Shown here piece after piece: positions 17,732-27,342 of a stretch of 64,000 bases of DNA. Positions within the stretch are counted from its first letter, which is position 1; each line of letters opens with the position of its first letter. The notes below the pieces were generated by a model. That model ran no database searches. It had not been told where the DNA came from and was given only the letters and a program-made list of their open reading frames with translations. This DNA is from an uncultured Acetatifactor sp. (lineage in GTDB: Bacteria > Bacillota > Clostridia > Lachnospirales > Lachnospiraceae), in contig CAJUAH010000012.1 of assembly GCA_910584375.1 (NCBI GenBank), positions 1 to 64,000 of the forward strand, written 5' to 3'. Both the position numbers and the translations under genes were made by a program.

Positions 17732-17768
17732 TGCCCGCCGTTGTGGGCAGATGGGAGCGGACGTGAGA
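17732..17768 (+). promoter_or_regulatory. Leader hairpin shared with the gene at 63311
   Basis: This 37-nt stretch is 31/37 identical to 63280-63316. It has a TGCCC/GGGCA stem, an 8-nt loop, a GGGAG ribosome site and the start codon. In the second copy one stem pair becomes G-T, which keeps the pairing. Confidence 0.45.
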
Positions 17769-19685
17769 GGAAAGGAAAGACTGAGGCGAAATAAATGGCA
17801 GCTGGCGGTACTGCTGCTGGTGCTGCTGGTGCAGTGCTTTTATATCAGCCAGAAGAGCGGATATCATATGGACGAGCTGCTGACTTTTGAGCTGGCCAAC
17901 GCGGAGTACAATCCCTGGATCGTGCCCACCCAGCCTGTGGGGCGCCTGGCCAAGTTCATGCAGCAGGAAATCTATGAGGACAGTCTGGGAGATACGCTGG
18001 GCAATATCTGGGACACGGTGGTGGATGTGCTGCAAAACCGGGGGGCCAGTAAGCTGCTCAGCTATAAGGCCGACGTCTATGAGCAGCCGGTGTGGATCAG
18101 CAGAGAGCAGTTTCATGAATATATCACGGTGGGAGAGCGGGACGGCTTTAATTACCTGTCCGTGTATTTCAATGTGAAAGACGACAATCACCCGCCCCTG
18201 TATTTTATGCTGGTGCATACCCTGTCCTCTCTCTTTCGGGACAGGATATCCCCCTGGATGGGATGCGTGTTCAATCTGGCGGCGGTGCTGGGCTGCTGCA
18301 TACTTCTGTTTGCCCTGGGACGCCTGTTGGCGGCATGCCGTTATGTACAGGCAGAGACGGGGGAGCGCTGGGGTTTGGGCAGCGCCCTGCTGTACGGCTG
18401 TTCCTGCGGGGCCATCGCCACCACTGTATTTATCCGCATGTACGGCGTTCTGACCTTTTTCTGTATGCTGTCCCTGTATCTGCATTTGCGAAAATGGCTG
18501 GGGGCGCAGGCCGGGACGGGGGAAAATTTTATGAAAAAAAACAAGGCGCTGATCCTGGTGACGGCGCTGGGTTTCTGGACGCAATACTTTTTCCTGTTCT
18601 ACTGTCTGCTGCTGGCGCTGGCGACGGCGATCCTTCTGTTTCGCGGCGGCAGGAGGAAGGAGACTTTCTGCTATATGCGGAGTATGGTCATTGCGGCGGC
18701 GGTGGGCGTAGCGGTCTATCCCTTTGGGGTAAAGCATATTCTCTCAAGCGGTCGGGGCGTGGAGGCCATCGGCAACCTGATGAGCGGTCTGTCCGGGTAC
18801 GGGGAGCGTCTGCTGGCATTCGGCCGCATCCTGTGGGAGCGCACTCTGGGACTGCGTCCCGTGGGAACGGCGGTTGTGGCGGTACTGCTGGTGATCGGAA
18901 CCGTTCTGGCGCTCTGGAAACGCCGGAAGACCTGCGCTAAACGCGGCGGTGACAGAGGGCCTGACCGGAACGACGCCGCTCGCGGCGGAGACCAGGGATC
19001 CGATCCCAGCGGCACTGTTCGCGGCGGAGGCCAGGGCTCCGATCAGAGCGACACTGTCTGCGGTGGCGTTGGCAGACGCGCGTGGAGACGATTGGCATGG
19101 CTGCTGGTATTTCCGCCGGCGGGATATTTTCTGTTGGCCGCCCGGATGTCGCCCTACATGGTGGATCGCTATATCATGCCGGTATTTCCTTTTGCCGCCA
19201 TGGCGCTTACAGGCATTATGCTGTATCTGTGGAGCCGTCTGGGCCCTGCGGGGGAGAGCAGTGTGCTCTGGACCCTGCTGGCGGTGTCCTGCGTCAGCGT
19301 CTTCACATACGACGGGGAATATCTGTATAAAGGATACGGTACCCAGCTGGGGATGGCCCGGGAACTTTCCTCTCTTCCCTGCGTCTGCGTCTACGAGGGC
19401 TATGGGTTTTATGACAATCTGCTGGAGTTTCAGACCTATGACCGCACCCTGTTGGTCAAACCCTCCGAGCTGGCGGGGAGAGAGGATATAGCGGAGCTGC
19501 CGGAGGTGATCGTCCTGTGCAAACAGAATGTGGAGGATACGGAAACGGTATGGGAGACTCTGGCGGGTTACGGACTGCGGCAGAAGAGCTGGGTAATAAG
19601 GGGGAACGGTGTCTATGGGGACATAGTGGCCCATTTTGTCAATGACTCCCTCCAGGGGGAAACCCCGGAGGCGCCTGCACAGTAG
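17763..19685 (+). CDS. GT39/ArnT-like membrane glycosyltransferase with tandem-repeat loop
   Basis: The first helix is followed by GYHMDELLTFE (D37, E38) and a later loop holds DDNHPPLYFM (about residue 140), the same pair of motifs as in the proteins at 9703 and 32054. About ten membrane helices are seen in 640 residues. A loop of about residues 394-436 contains a 13-residue unit repeated three times (RGGDQGSD-like), which looks disordered and is not part of the family core. The GTG start at 17763 follows GGGAG; an ATG at 17751 is possible. It lies 49 bases after the ligase-like gene. Confidence 0.72.
   Translation: MRGKERLRRNKWQLAVLLLVLLVQCFYISQKSGYHMDELLTFELANAEYNPWIVPTQPVGRLAKFMQQEIYEDSLGDTLGNIWDTVVDVLQNRGASKLLSYKADVYEQPVWISREQFHEYITVGERDGFNYLSVYFNVKDDNHPPLYFMLVHTLSSLFRDRISPWMGCVFNLAAVLGCCILLFALGRLLAACRYVQAETGERWGLGSALLYGCSCGAIATTVFIRMYGVLTFFCMLSLYLHLRKWLGAQAGTGENFMKKNKALILVTALGFWTQYFFLFYCLLLALATAILLFRGGRRKETFCYMRSMVIAAAVGVAVYPFGVKHILSSGRGVEAIGNLMSGLSGYGERLLAFGRILWERTLGLRPVGTAVVAVLLVIGTVLALWKRRKTCAKRGGDRGPDRNDAARGGDQGSDPSGTVRGGGQGSDQSDTVCGGVGRRAWRRLAWLLVFPPAGYFLLAARMSPYMVDRYIMPVFPFAAMALTGIMLYLWSRLGPAGESSVLWTLLAVSCVSVFTYDGEYLYKGYGTQLGMARELSSLPCVCVYEGYGFYDNLLEFQTYDRTLLVKPSELAGREDIAELPEVIVLCKQNVEDTETVWETLAGYGLRQKSWVIRGNGVYGDIVAHFVNDSLQGETPEAPAQ
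18942..19073 (+). repeat. 39-nt tandem repeat inside the gene at 17763
   Basis: Three units (18942-18980, 18981-19019, 19020-19058) and a partial fourth encode 13 residues each, beginning CGCGGCGG. The unit length is a multiple of three, so copy-number change would keep the frame. Confidence 0.8.
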
Positions 19686-19744
19686 AGCGTGGCATAAGAG
19701 GTTGACAGAAACTGTCAGATAGAGGATAATCGAGAGAGAGGGCT

Positions 19745-19798
19745 TATCAGACTATCAGACTATCAGACGCGGAGCCGGTTTCCCGGTCAGAAACCGGC
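19745..19798 (+). repeat. Three TATCAGAC repeats followed by a hairpin
   Basis: TATCAGAC occurs three times in tandem at 19745-19768. A perfect 8-bp stem follows (19774-19781 with 19791-19798) around a 9-nt loop, without a T run. Both lie in the 138-nt gap before the GT2 gene at 19824. No promoter was recognised here. Confidence 0.6.
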
Positions 19799-19823
19799 AG
19801 GCGGAAAAGAAAGTGGTGGATCT

Positions 19824-20828
19824 ATGGATAAAATCGCGGTACTGATTCCATGCTATAATGAAGAAAAGACCATCGGGAAAGTGGTCACGGACGTGCGAAA
19901 CGCGCTGCCGGAGGCAACGGTCTATGTATATAACAACAATTCCACCGATCAGACCGTGAAGCTGGCCCGGGAGGCGGGAGCTGTGGTACGCCAGGAGTAC
20001 GCCCAGGGAAAGGGAAATGTGATCCGGCGTATGTTCCGGGAGATCGACGCCGACTGTTATCTGATGATCGACGGCGACGACACCTATCCTCTGGACTGCG
20101 CCAGAGAGATGGTGAACAGGGTGCTGGAGCGGCATGCGGATATGGTGGTGGGCGATCGTCTCTCCTCCACCTATTTCACGGAAAATAAGCGGCCCTTTCA
20201 CAATTTTGGGAACAGTCTCATGCGCACATGCATCAACAGCCTGTTCCATGCGGATATCAAGGATATCATGACGGGGTATCGTGCTTTTTCCTATGAGTTT
20301 GTGAAGACATTTCCGGTATTTTCCAAAGGATTTGAGATCGAGACGGAGATGACGATCCATGCCGTCAATTACAATATGCAGGTGGAGAACGTGGTGGTGG
20401 AATACCGGGACCGCCCGGAGGGCAGCGAGTCCAAGCTCAATACCTTTCGGGACGGTATGCGGGTGATCCGCAAGATGCTGCAGCTGTACAAAAACTACAA
20501 ACCTTTTCGGTGCTTTGGTCTGATTGCGGCCGTCTTTATCCTCACAGCCGTCATATTGTTCGTTCCGGTGCTGCTGGAGTATATGGAGACGGGGCTGGTA
20601 CCCCGATTCCCTACGCTGATCGTGTGCGGCTTTATGGTGCTGGGCGCTGTTCAGGCGTTTTTTTCCGGCATGGTGCTGGACGTGCAGGTGGCGAAAGACC
20701 GCAGGGATTTTGAGTATCATCTGAACAAGATATATTCTGAAAAACAACTGAAAAACAGGATGCATGCCTCCGATGAGGCAGACGCCCATGGAGATTGTGA
20801 TGAAGAAATGGCGGATCATAGGGTGTAG
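19824..20828 (+). CDS. Polyprenyl-phosphate sugar synthase-type family 2 glycosyltransferase
   Basis: The N-terminal GT-A domain resembles dolichol/polyprenyl-phosphate mannose or glucose synthases. It has LIPCYNEEKTIGKVV, YNNNSTDQT, the DxD-type MIDGDDTYP and MTGYRAFSYEF. Two C-terminal hydrophobic segments (about 235-255 and 265-290) anchor it. Such enzymes load one sugar onto undecaprenyl phosphate at the inner face, feeding GT-C transferases outside, and several GT-C genes surround it. 334 residues is normal for the type. The C-terminal tail (HASDEADAHGDCDEEMAD) is unusually acidic and overlaps the start of the next gene. Confidence 0.8.
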   Translation: MDKIAVLIPCYNEEKTIGKVVTDVRNALPEATVYVYNNNSTDQTVKLAREAGAVVRQEYAQGKGNVIRRMFREIDADCYLMIDGDDTYPLDCAREMVNRVLERHADMVVGDRLSSTYFTENKRPFHNFGNSLMRTCINSLFHADIKDIMTGYRAFSYEFVKTFPVFSKGFEIETEMTIHAVNYNMQVENVVVEYRDRPEGSESKLNTFRDGMRVIRKMLQLYKNYKPFRCFGLIAAVFILTAVILFVPVLLEYMETGLVPRFPTLIVCGFMVLGAVQAFFSGMVLDVQVAKDRRDFEYHLNKIYSEKQLKNRMHASDEADAHGDCDEEMADHRV

Positions 20829-22575
20829 CGCGGTGTTTTTACTGCTTTTTATGGTGCTGGCAGGCTGTGTTGTGAAACCGGTGTATTATCTGAATGACGA
20901 TGTGACCATGAGAAGCATTGTATCCGGAGCCTGTACGGGCGTGCCGGACGGACATGCGGTATATATGAAATATCCCCTGACCGGACTGTTGGCGGTATTG
21001 TACAGTCTGTCGCGGCGGCTGGGTCTGTTCGTGCCATGGTTTGACCTGTTCCTGGGGGGCTGTATCTGGCTGGCGGGCACAGGGATCCTTGCCGGGTGCG
21101 GGGAATTGTCCCGGGAAAAATCTGTCCCGGGGCGTATGGCGCTGTTGCTGGCGGGCGTCCTGCTCTTTGCGGGGCTGCTGCTGCCCCATTACCTGTATAT
21201 CCATTATACTGTGGTCGCCGCGGCATTGGCTGGCAGCGCGCTGTTTATGTGGGTGTGCGGCGGCTCCAGGGGATGGCCGGCGGCATTGCTGGTTTTGTGT
21301 TATCTGGTCAGGAGCCAGGTCTTTTTTCTGGCGCTGCCTTTCCTGCTGATTGCGGTGCTGGATGATTTGCTGGACAGCGGGAGCGCGGTTGTCCCGGCGG
21401 CAGCGAGAGAGCCGTTGTGGGCCAGATTTGCAAAGAGAGTATTGCCCCCGCTGCTGCCGGTGCTTACATTGGGCGTTGTGACAGCGCTCCTGGGCGGAGC
21501 GCATTGTGTGGCCTACAGCAGTCCCCAGTGGCGTTCCTATCAGGCGTACAATGACAGCCGTACCAGGCTTTACGACTATACGGATTTTCTGTCCACAGAC
21601 AGATATCAGGAGCTTTACAGACAGTTGGGACTGGACAGTGGACAGTATCAGGTGCTGGCCCACTATGATCTCCTTCTGGACGGAAACGTGGACGGGGAGA
21701 CGATGGAACAGGCGGCAGAGCGTATTCAGGCCATGCGGCCGGACGCGGCGGACAGCGGATATCTGCGGCAATGTATTAAACAGTATTATCTGCATGTCCG
21801 ATATGACGGCAGACCCTACAGTCTGCTGTGGGGATGTGTGTGGCTGCTGCTGTTTCTGTTGCTGGCGGCGGATAAAAACTGGAAAAAGCTGCCGCTCCTG
21901 GCCACATTGCTTTTGGGCCGCAGCCTGATATGGGTCTATCTGATCGCCCGGGGCAGGTTCCCGGAGCGGATATGGCTCTCCCTGTATCTGCTGGAGATAT
22001 GTTTGCTGCTGGGCATGCTGCTGCGGGAGTGGGCGAGGCGGAGAGGGCGCAGGGATTGCGGAAAAAGGGATCCGGTCGCGGCGGGCTGCCTGGCGGTATG
22101 CCTTATCCTGCTGGGTCTGACGGCGCTGAGACAGTTGCCGGAAACCTCCCGCAGGGCAGAGGAGCAGCGGGAGAAGCAGGTATGCTGGAACCGGCTGACG
22201 GATTCCCTGGAGGAGGGACAGCTGTACCTGACGGATGTATTTTCGGCGGTGCCCTATGCGGGCGAACTGTATGGAAAAGACTCGGGACAGATACTGCTCC
22301 TGGGCGGATGGCTGTCCGGCAGCCCTCTGGTTCGGCAGCGTCTGGCGCTCTATGGGGCGGAGGACGGCGTGCAGGCGCTGACGCATCCCCAGACGCGGCT
22401 GCTCATGGCCGGGGATCGGGATGTCTCCTGGCTGGGGGAGTATCTGGCACAGCGCCTGGGGGCGGTGGAATTGCAGCCGCAGGAGTCCGTAGACTGTGGA
22501 GAGGGAGTAGAGTTTGTGATATACCGGCTGATGGAGCGGGAGATCATCTCTGGCGGAGAGACTGAGCCGCAGTAG
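20800..22575 (+). CDS. Polytopic membrane protein, GT-C-like, unknown
   Basis: The 591-residue protein starts with a hydrophobic helix and a loop VYYLNDDVTMRSIVSG, whose acid pair sits where GT-C enzymes have their catalytic residue. About ten further helices follow, then a soluble C-terminal domain. ATG 20800 overlaps the preceding GT2 by 29 nt and has GGAG eight bases upstream, so the two are probably translationally coupled. This supports a carrier-synthase plus transferase pair. Confidence 0.62.
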   Translation: MKKWRIIGCSAVFLLLFMVLAGCVVKPVYYLNDDVTMRSIVSGACTGVPDGHAVYMKYPLTGLLAVLYSLSRRLGLFVPWFDLFLGGCIWLAGTGILAGCGELSREKSVPGRMALLLAGVLLFAGLLLPHYLYIHYTVVAAALAGSALFMWVCGGSRGWPAALLVLCYLVRSQVFFLALPFLLIAVLDDLLDSGSAVVPAAAREPLWARFAKRVLPPLLPVLTLGVVTALLGGAHCVAYSSPQWRSYQAYNDSRTRLYDYTDFLSTDRYQELYRQLGLDSGQYQVLAHYDLLLDGNVDGETMEQAAERIQAMRPDAADSGYLRQCIKQYYLHVRYDGRPYSLLWGCVWLLLFLLLAADKNWKKLPLLATLLLGRSLIWVYLIARGRFPERIWLSLYLLEICLLLGMLLREWARRRGRRDCGKRDPVAAGCLAVCLILLGLTALRQLPETSRRAEEQREKQVCWNRLTDSLEEGQLYLTDVFSAVPYAGELYGKDSGQILLLGGWLSGSPLVRQRLALYGAEDGVQALTHPQTRLLMAGDRDVSWLGEYLAQRLGAVELQPQESVDCGEGVEFVIYRLMEREIISGGETEPQ

Positions 22576-22601
22576 TCATTTAGGAGGTTATCCGAAAGCC
22601 T

Positions 22602-24164
22602 ATGAAGAAGATACCGGATCTGGTAGAGAAAGTATGTACAAAAGCAGTGCAGGGGATGATGCTGGTCATCGCGATGACGTTGGGATACTGGGCCGTGCGA
22701 TACACCCATGGCTATCCCATGAGTCTTACGGAAGACAGCATTACCATTGCGCCGGATTCTCCGGCGCGCAATTTGCTCTGGTTTTGTGCCGTGCTGGCTA
22801 TAGCCTGGCTGGTGCAGCGGGTCGTGCTGCGGGGGGAAGAGGCTGCCAGGAGAAAGAGGGTGCGCCGGATCGCCGCGGCTGTCACGCTGCTGACCGGGGT
22901 GCTGCTGGCGGTGTGGGTTTCCATTTGTCATATCACGCCGGTGTGGGACCAGATGCAGGTCTATCTGGACGCTATGGATTTTAAGGCCGGGAATTTCCGG
23001 GATATGACGGGGTATATCTACATGTGTCCCCACCAGTACGGACTGACTTTTCTGTACGAGATATTTCTGGTCTTCGGCGGAGGATATCGCCTTCTTCAAT
23101 ATATTAATGTGCTGATGATCATGTGTGTCATCTGGTCTTCTTACGCTCTGGTGGAAGAACTGTTTGGGGATACGCGGGCCGCGCTGTACGTGGTCATGGG
23201 GGATCTGCTGTTCTTCCCCATGTGGATTTATGTCAATTATGTCTACGGGGAGTTGCTTTCCATGGGCTTTAGCATGTTGGGGATCTGGCTGCTGGCACGC
23301 TGGTGCCGCAGGAGAGGCAATATATGTCTGCTGCTGTCCCTGCTGTCTTTGAGTGTAGCGGTGCTGGCCAGAAACAATGTGCTGGTGGTGCTGATCGCGG
23401 TATGTATTACCATGCTGGTCTACAGCCTGAAACAGCGGAGATGGAAACTGCTGCTGGTGGCGCTCCTGACCATTTTGGTCCCTCTTGGCGCCATAGGGGT
23501 CATGCGGTTGAGCTATGAGCTGCGCTCCGGAATCAAGATAGAGGGAGGGATTCCCGCCAGCATGTATGTGGCCATGGGGATGCAGCAGTCCACCGGAGGG
23601 GCCGGTGTGTACAACGGGTATAATAATTCTGTGTTCCGTGGGGAGGCTGACAGCGACGAGGACAGAGCCAATGAGATCGCGATGACCTATATCCGGGGCA
23701 GGCTGCGGGAATTTCGCGAGGATCCCGGAATGGCTGAGGATTTCTACAAAGAAAAGATTCAGGAGCAGTGGAACGAGCCGACTTTCTGCAGTCTGGTGAT
23801 GACGGCGACTTTTGAAGAGCCCCCCTCCGGTATCGTGGAAAGGCTTTATTATGGGGATTGGCAGCAGCGATACCGGGATTATATGAACCGGTATGTGACT
23901 GTACTGTATCTGGGGGTAATTCTGTGCTGCGGGGCCGGACTGGCGCGCAGGGCGGATATCCTGCAATGTATGCTGCTGATCGGGGTGATCGGCGGTTTCC
24001 TGTTCAGCATCCTGTGGGAGGCAAAGTCCAGATACGTGCTGCCGTATATCGTGCTACTGATCCCTTATATGGCGCTGGGGATTTCCACCGTCCATGCCGG
24101 GATAGGCCGTCTGGCGCTGCGGCTGAAGGGAAGGCTGCGCGGAACGGGGAAGAGTCTACAGTGA
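22602..24164 (+). CDS. Polytopic membrane protein, GT-C-like, paralogue of the 30272 gene
   Basis: The 520-residue protein has about eleven hydrophobic helices. It shares YVAMGMQ, a YNGYN/YNGFN motif and a WEAKSRYVLPY/WEANSRYILPY motif with the minus-strand protein at 30272-31879, in the same order. Both keep a loop containing P-x-Q-x-G near residue 145. I infer a common GT-C fold acting on a lipid-linked sugar. AGGAGG lies before the ATG at 22602. It follows the previous gene by 26 nt. Confidence 0.62.
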   Translation: MKKIPDLVEKVCTKAVQGMMLVIAMTLGYWAVRYTHGYPMSLTEDSITIAPDSPARNLLWFCAVLAIAWLVQRVVLRGEEAARRKRVRRIAAAVTLLTGVLLAVWVSICHITPVWDQMQVYLDAMDFKAGNFRDMTGYIYMCPHQYGLTFLYEIFLVFGGGYRLLQYINVLMIMCVIWSSYALVEELFGDTRAALYVVMGDLLFFPMWIYVNYVYGELLSMGFSMLGIWLLARWCRRRGNICLLLSLLSLSVAVLARNNVLVVLIAVCITMLVYSLKQRRWKLLLVALLTILVPLGAIGVMRLSYELRSGIKIEGGIPASMYVAMGMQQSTGGAGVYNGYNNSVFRGEADSDEDRANEIAMTYIRGRLREFREDPGMAEDFYKEKIQEQWNEPTFCSLVMTATFEEPPSGIVERLYYGDWQQRYRDYMNRYVTVLYLGVILCCGAGLARRADILQCMLLIGVIGGFLFSILWEAKSRYVLPYIVLLIPYMALGISTVHAGIGRLALRLKGRLRGTGKSLQ

Positions 24165-24178
24165 GGAGACAGAAGAAT

Positions 24179-24706
24179 ATGAATTTATATGGAGATCCGG
24201 CAATGCCGATCTATTTGCGGCCCATGGGATATGAGGATACGGACAATATCGTATCCTGGCGCAACCGGGACGCGGTGCGTAAAAATTTTATCTATCAGGA
24301 ACCGTTCACCAGAGAGAGCCATGAACACTGGATCCATACCATGGTGGAGACCGGCAGGGTGGTGCAGATGATGATCTGCGAGACGGAGGGCGACCGGCCG
24401 GTGGGCTCCGTGTATCTGCGGGATATCGACAGACGGCACCAAAAGGCCGAGTATGGGATCTTTATCGGCGTCCCGGAGGCGAGAGGAAAAGGGTACGGCA
24501 CCCTGGCGGCCCGGTTGATGGTCCGGTACGCCTTTGAGGAGATGGGGCTGCACCGGCTGTTTTTGCGGGTATTCGCGGACAATGTCCAGGCTATCCGCAG
24601 TTATGAGAAAGCGGGGTTTGCGCGGGAGGCCTGTCTGCGGGACGACGTGTGTATCGACGGCTGTTACCGGGATATCGTGTTAATGGGGATCCTGCATCGG
24701 AAATAA
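24179..24706 (+). CDS. GNAT-family N-acetyltransferase
   Basis: The 175-residue protein matches RimJ/sugar-type GNAT enzymes. It has the acceptor-side motif IVSWRNRDAVRKNF, the acetyl-CoA pyrophosphate loop GVPEARGKGYGTLA and the C-terminal AIRSYEKAGF. It probably acetylates an amino sugar nucleotide. PseH of the pseudaminic pathway is similar, but the gene at 45338 fits PseH better. ATG 24179 follows GAGGAG and lies 14 nt after the preceding gene. Confidence 0.8.
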   Translation: MNLYGDPAMPIYLRPMGYEDTDNIVSWRNRDAVRKNFIYQEPFTRESHEHWIHTMVETGRVVQMMICETEGDRPVGSVYLRDIDRRHQKAEYGIFIGVPEARGKGYGTLAARLMVRYAFEEMGLHRLFLRVFADNVQAIRSYEKAGFAREACLRDDVCIDGCYRDIVLMGILHRK

Positions 24707-24762
24707 GTAAATCGGAAAATGCGGCGCATGGGCGAAGACCGTGACGCGCGGGAAAGAGGAGT

Positions 24763-25725
24763 ATGAAAGAGACAGATATCATCAAAAAGACCGTCAGTTT
24801 TGTGATCCCCTGCTACCGCTCGGAGCATACGCTGGAGGGCGTGGTGGCGGAGATCGGCGGAACAATGAAAAATATGGAGGGGTACGGCTACGAGATCATC
24901 TTGGTCAACGACTGCTCCCCGGACGGAACCTGGCAGGTCATACGCAGGCTGTGCCGGGAGGACAGCCATATCCGGGGGATCGATTTCGCCCGCAATTTCG
25001 GACAGCACGCGGCGCTGATGGCCGGGCTGCGGCAGTCTGCGGGGGAGTATGTGGTATGTCTGGACGACGACGGACAGACCCCGGCGGACGAGGCGGGGAA
25101 ACTGATCGGCAAGCTGGAGGAGGGCTATGACGCGGTCTATGCCAGCTACGCCCACAAGCGTCATTCTCTGTTTCGCAACCTGGGCAGCAAGGTCAACGAA
25201 ATGATGACCCGCGTCATGCTGGAAAAGCCCAAAGACCTGTATATTTCCAGTTATTTCGCAGTACGTCGGTTTGTGGTAGAAGATATGATACGCTATGAGA
25301 ATTCTTACCCCTATGTGATCGGGCTGGTGTTGCGGGCCACCAGAAATATTGTCAATGTGGAAGTGACGCACAGGGAGCGGCAGGAGGGCAGCTCGGGATA
25401 TACCCTGAAAAAGCTGCTTGGACTGTGGTTCAACGGTTTCACCGCATTTTCCGTGAAACCTCTGCGGATCGCCACCTGTATCGGCTGTATCAGCGCGGCA
25501 GTGGGATTTCTGTACGGACTGTATACCATCGTCAAACGCCTGTTCAATCCCCTGGTGCCCATGGGTTTTAGTTCCACCATGGCCGCCATCGTCTTTTTCG
25601 GCGGTATGATCATGATCCTGCTGGGAATGATCGGGGAGTATATCGGCCGGATCTATATCAGCCTGAACAACTCGCCTCAATATGTGATAAGGGAGCAGAT
25701 CAATGGGGAAGATAAAGAAGGATAA
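24763..25725 (+). CDS. ArnC/GtrB-like polyprenyl-phosphate glycosyltransferase
   Basis: The 320-residue GT2 protein has SFVIPCYRSEHTLEGVV, VNDCSPDGTW, DFARNFGQHAALMAGL and the metal-site motif CLDDDGQTP, the ArnC/GtrB series. Two C-terminal helices (about 235-255 and 265-290) are followed by GEYIGRIYISLNNSPQYVI, the usual end. It should move a sugar from a nucleotide donor to undecaprenyl phosphate. AAAGAGGAG precedes ATG 24763. It overlaps the next membrane gene by 23 nt, a likely synthase-transferase pair. Confidence 0.85.
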   Translation: MKETDIIKKTVSFVIPCYRSEHTLEGVVAEIGGTMKNMEGYGYEIILVNDCSPDGTWQVIRRLCREDSHIRGIDFARNFGQHAALMAGLRQSAGEYVVCLDDDGQTPADEAGKLIGKLEEGYDAVYASYAHKRHSLFRNLGSKVNEMMTRVMLEKPKDLYISSYFAVRRFVVEDMIRYENSYPYVIGLVLRATRNIVNVEVTHRERQEGSSGYTLKKLLGLWFNGFTAFSVKPLRIATCIGCISAAVGFLYGLYTIVKRLFNPLVPMGFSSTMAAIVFFGGMIMILLGMIGEYIGRIYISLNNSPQYVIREQINGEDKEG

Positions 25726-27307
25726 CACCGTATGGGGGAAACTGTGGGGCCGGTGGAACCGGGAGCGTCGAATCCTGACGCTGAAGGCAGGACTGATGGC
25801 GCTGCTGCCCCTGCTGTGCTGTCTGGCGGCCTGTGCCGCCCAGGGCGGCAGTCTGAGCCAGGTCTATCTGCCCTCCTCCCAGTGGAATGACGAACTGTTT
25901 TATTACAAGCAGGTGGAGGGAATACTGTCCCACGGGTATCCCCAGGGATATTTTGGATTTAACGAGAGCCATGCGCTGAAACTGTCTTTCGCCGCCTGGA
26001 GCCCGGTGCTGGTGTGGCCCTGGCTGCTGCACGGCCTGGTCTTTGGCTGGGATCTGATGGCCCCGGTCTACAGTAATATCCTGCTGCTCACGGCGGCTGT
26101 GTTCCTATTTGTACTGCTGACCCGCCCCAAGTGGAAACAGCTGGGACTTATGGCGCTGCTGTTCTGTTGTTTCTGGCCCTATACCCGCTACATGCTCTGC
26201 GGTATGCCGGAGATCATCTGTTTCAGTATGCTGATCGTGTACTGGGGCCTGCTGGTACACGCCATGGAAAATGAGACGGCCGGTGAGATTGCGTTGCTCT
26301 TTGTGCTGGCCGGGGTCATGACGCTGATGCGTCCGTATCTGTTGCTGTTCATGCTGGCCCCCGCCTGGCTGTGGATCCGCAGGCACAGGGCGGCGGGTAT
26401 CCTGGGTTCCCTGGCGGTGACGGGGCTGACAGTGGGCGGGTACGCGTTGATCAAGCACTATCTGGGGGCGGAATATTTTACGCCCCTGTTCAGGACCGAA
26501 TGGCTGGAACCCTTTATGCAGGGACATATCTTTGGCGGAATCAAGGGCGTCCTGGCTAAGATTTATTATGAAGGCAGGACTTTTATGGCGCTGACCCTGC
26601 AGGGATTGATCAGCGGTCTGGCGGAGGGCGCTTTTTTTGCAATATATCTTGCGCTTTTGTGTATCCTGCTGTGGCAGAGTCTGGCGGATCTGCGCAAAAA
26701 AAGGAAAAAACAGGCGTTACTTAACGGATATCTTGCGTTTTGCTTTTTCAGCATGTGGATGGCGCTGCTGTTAATGTATAAAATGAAGGAGGGCAGCAAG
26801 CATCTGCTGACCTTTATGGCGGTGGGGATTCTGGCGGTGGCGCTGATGGAGACCAGATTCTATAAAAAGGCCATGATCGTCGGCGTTCTGTGTATCTATC
26901 TGTTCTGGTACCGGGGGGATCAGCCCGTGGATTATCAGATCTATTTTGCCCAGCCGGAGCGGGTGGCGCAGATGGAGCAGTGGCGGGAGATCTTTGAACG
27001 GGAGCTGGCGCTGCGGACGGAGGACGCGCCCAATTTTGACAATGTGGTGATCTGGACTTTTGATGATGTGAAGGCGGATTCCCCGGAGGGAGAGACGGTG
27101 CTCACGGACTGGCAGGCGCTGTATGCCCTGCCGCCTGGATGGGGCGTCAGCTGCTGCTACAGGGATTACGTGGGAGAGCATCTGGAAGAGCTGCAGAGCC
27201 TGTATTTGGCGATCCCGGTGGGCGGGCAGCTCCAGAACAGATGCGAGGAACTGGGGATGGAACAGATCGGGCAGGACGGCAGGGTGTGTGTGTATCGAAC
27301 CAGATAG
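25703..27307 (+). CDS. Polytopic membrane protein, GT-C-like, unknown
   Basis: The 534-residue protein has ten or more hydrophobic helices and a soluble C-terminal domain of about 130 residues. After the first helix the loop reads QWNDELFYYKQVEGILSHG, with an acid pair in the GT-C position. The start overlaps the upstream ArnC/GtrB-like gene by 23 nt with GGGAG upstream, implying coupled translation and use of the lipid-linked sugar that enzyme makes. The family name was not recognised. Confidence 0.62.
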   Translation: MGKIKKDNTVWGKLWGRWNRERRILTLKAGLMALLPLLCCLAACAAQGGSLSQVYLPSSQWNDELFYYKQVEGILSHGYPQGYFGFNESHALKLSFAAWSPVLVWPWLLHGLVFGWDLMAPVYSNILLLTAAVFLFVLLTRPKWKQLGLMALLFCCFWPYTRYMLCGMPEIICFSMLIVYWGLLVHAMENETAGEIALLFVLAGVMTLMRPYLLLFMLAPAWLWIRRHRAAGILGSLAVTGLTVGGYALIKHYLGAEYFTPLFRTEWLEPFMQGHIFGGIKGVLAKIYYEGRTFMALTLQGLISGLAEGAFFAIYLALLCILLWQSLADLRKKRKKQALLNGYLAFCFFSMWMALLLMYKMKEGSKHLLTFMAVGILAVALMETRFYKKAMIVGVLCIYLFWYRGDQPVDYQIYFAQPERVAQMEQWREIFERELALRTEDAPNFDNVVIWTFDDVKADSPEGETVLTDWQALYALPPGWGVSCCYRDYVGEHLEELQSLYLAIPVGGQLQNRCEELGMEQIGQDGRVCVYRTR

Positions 27308-27342
27308 GCCGCCTGAGATAAGGGCAAGAGGTGGTGTGAGAG

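Noticed and set aside
24179..24706. This GNAT as PseH
   Set aside because: The protein at 45338 has the PseH-like WR-DPDIT-YM pattern and lies beside pseI and pseG; the one at 24179 looks like a general sugar GNAT.
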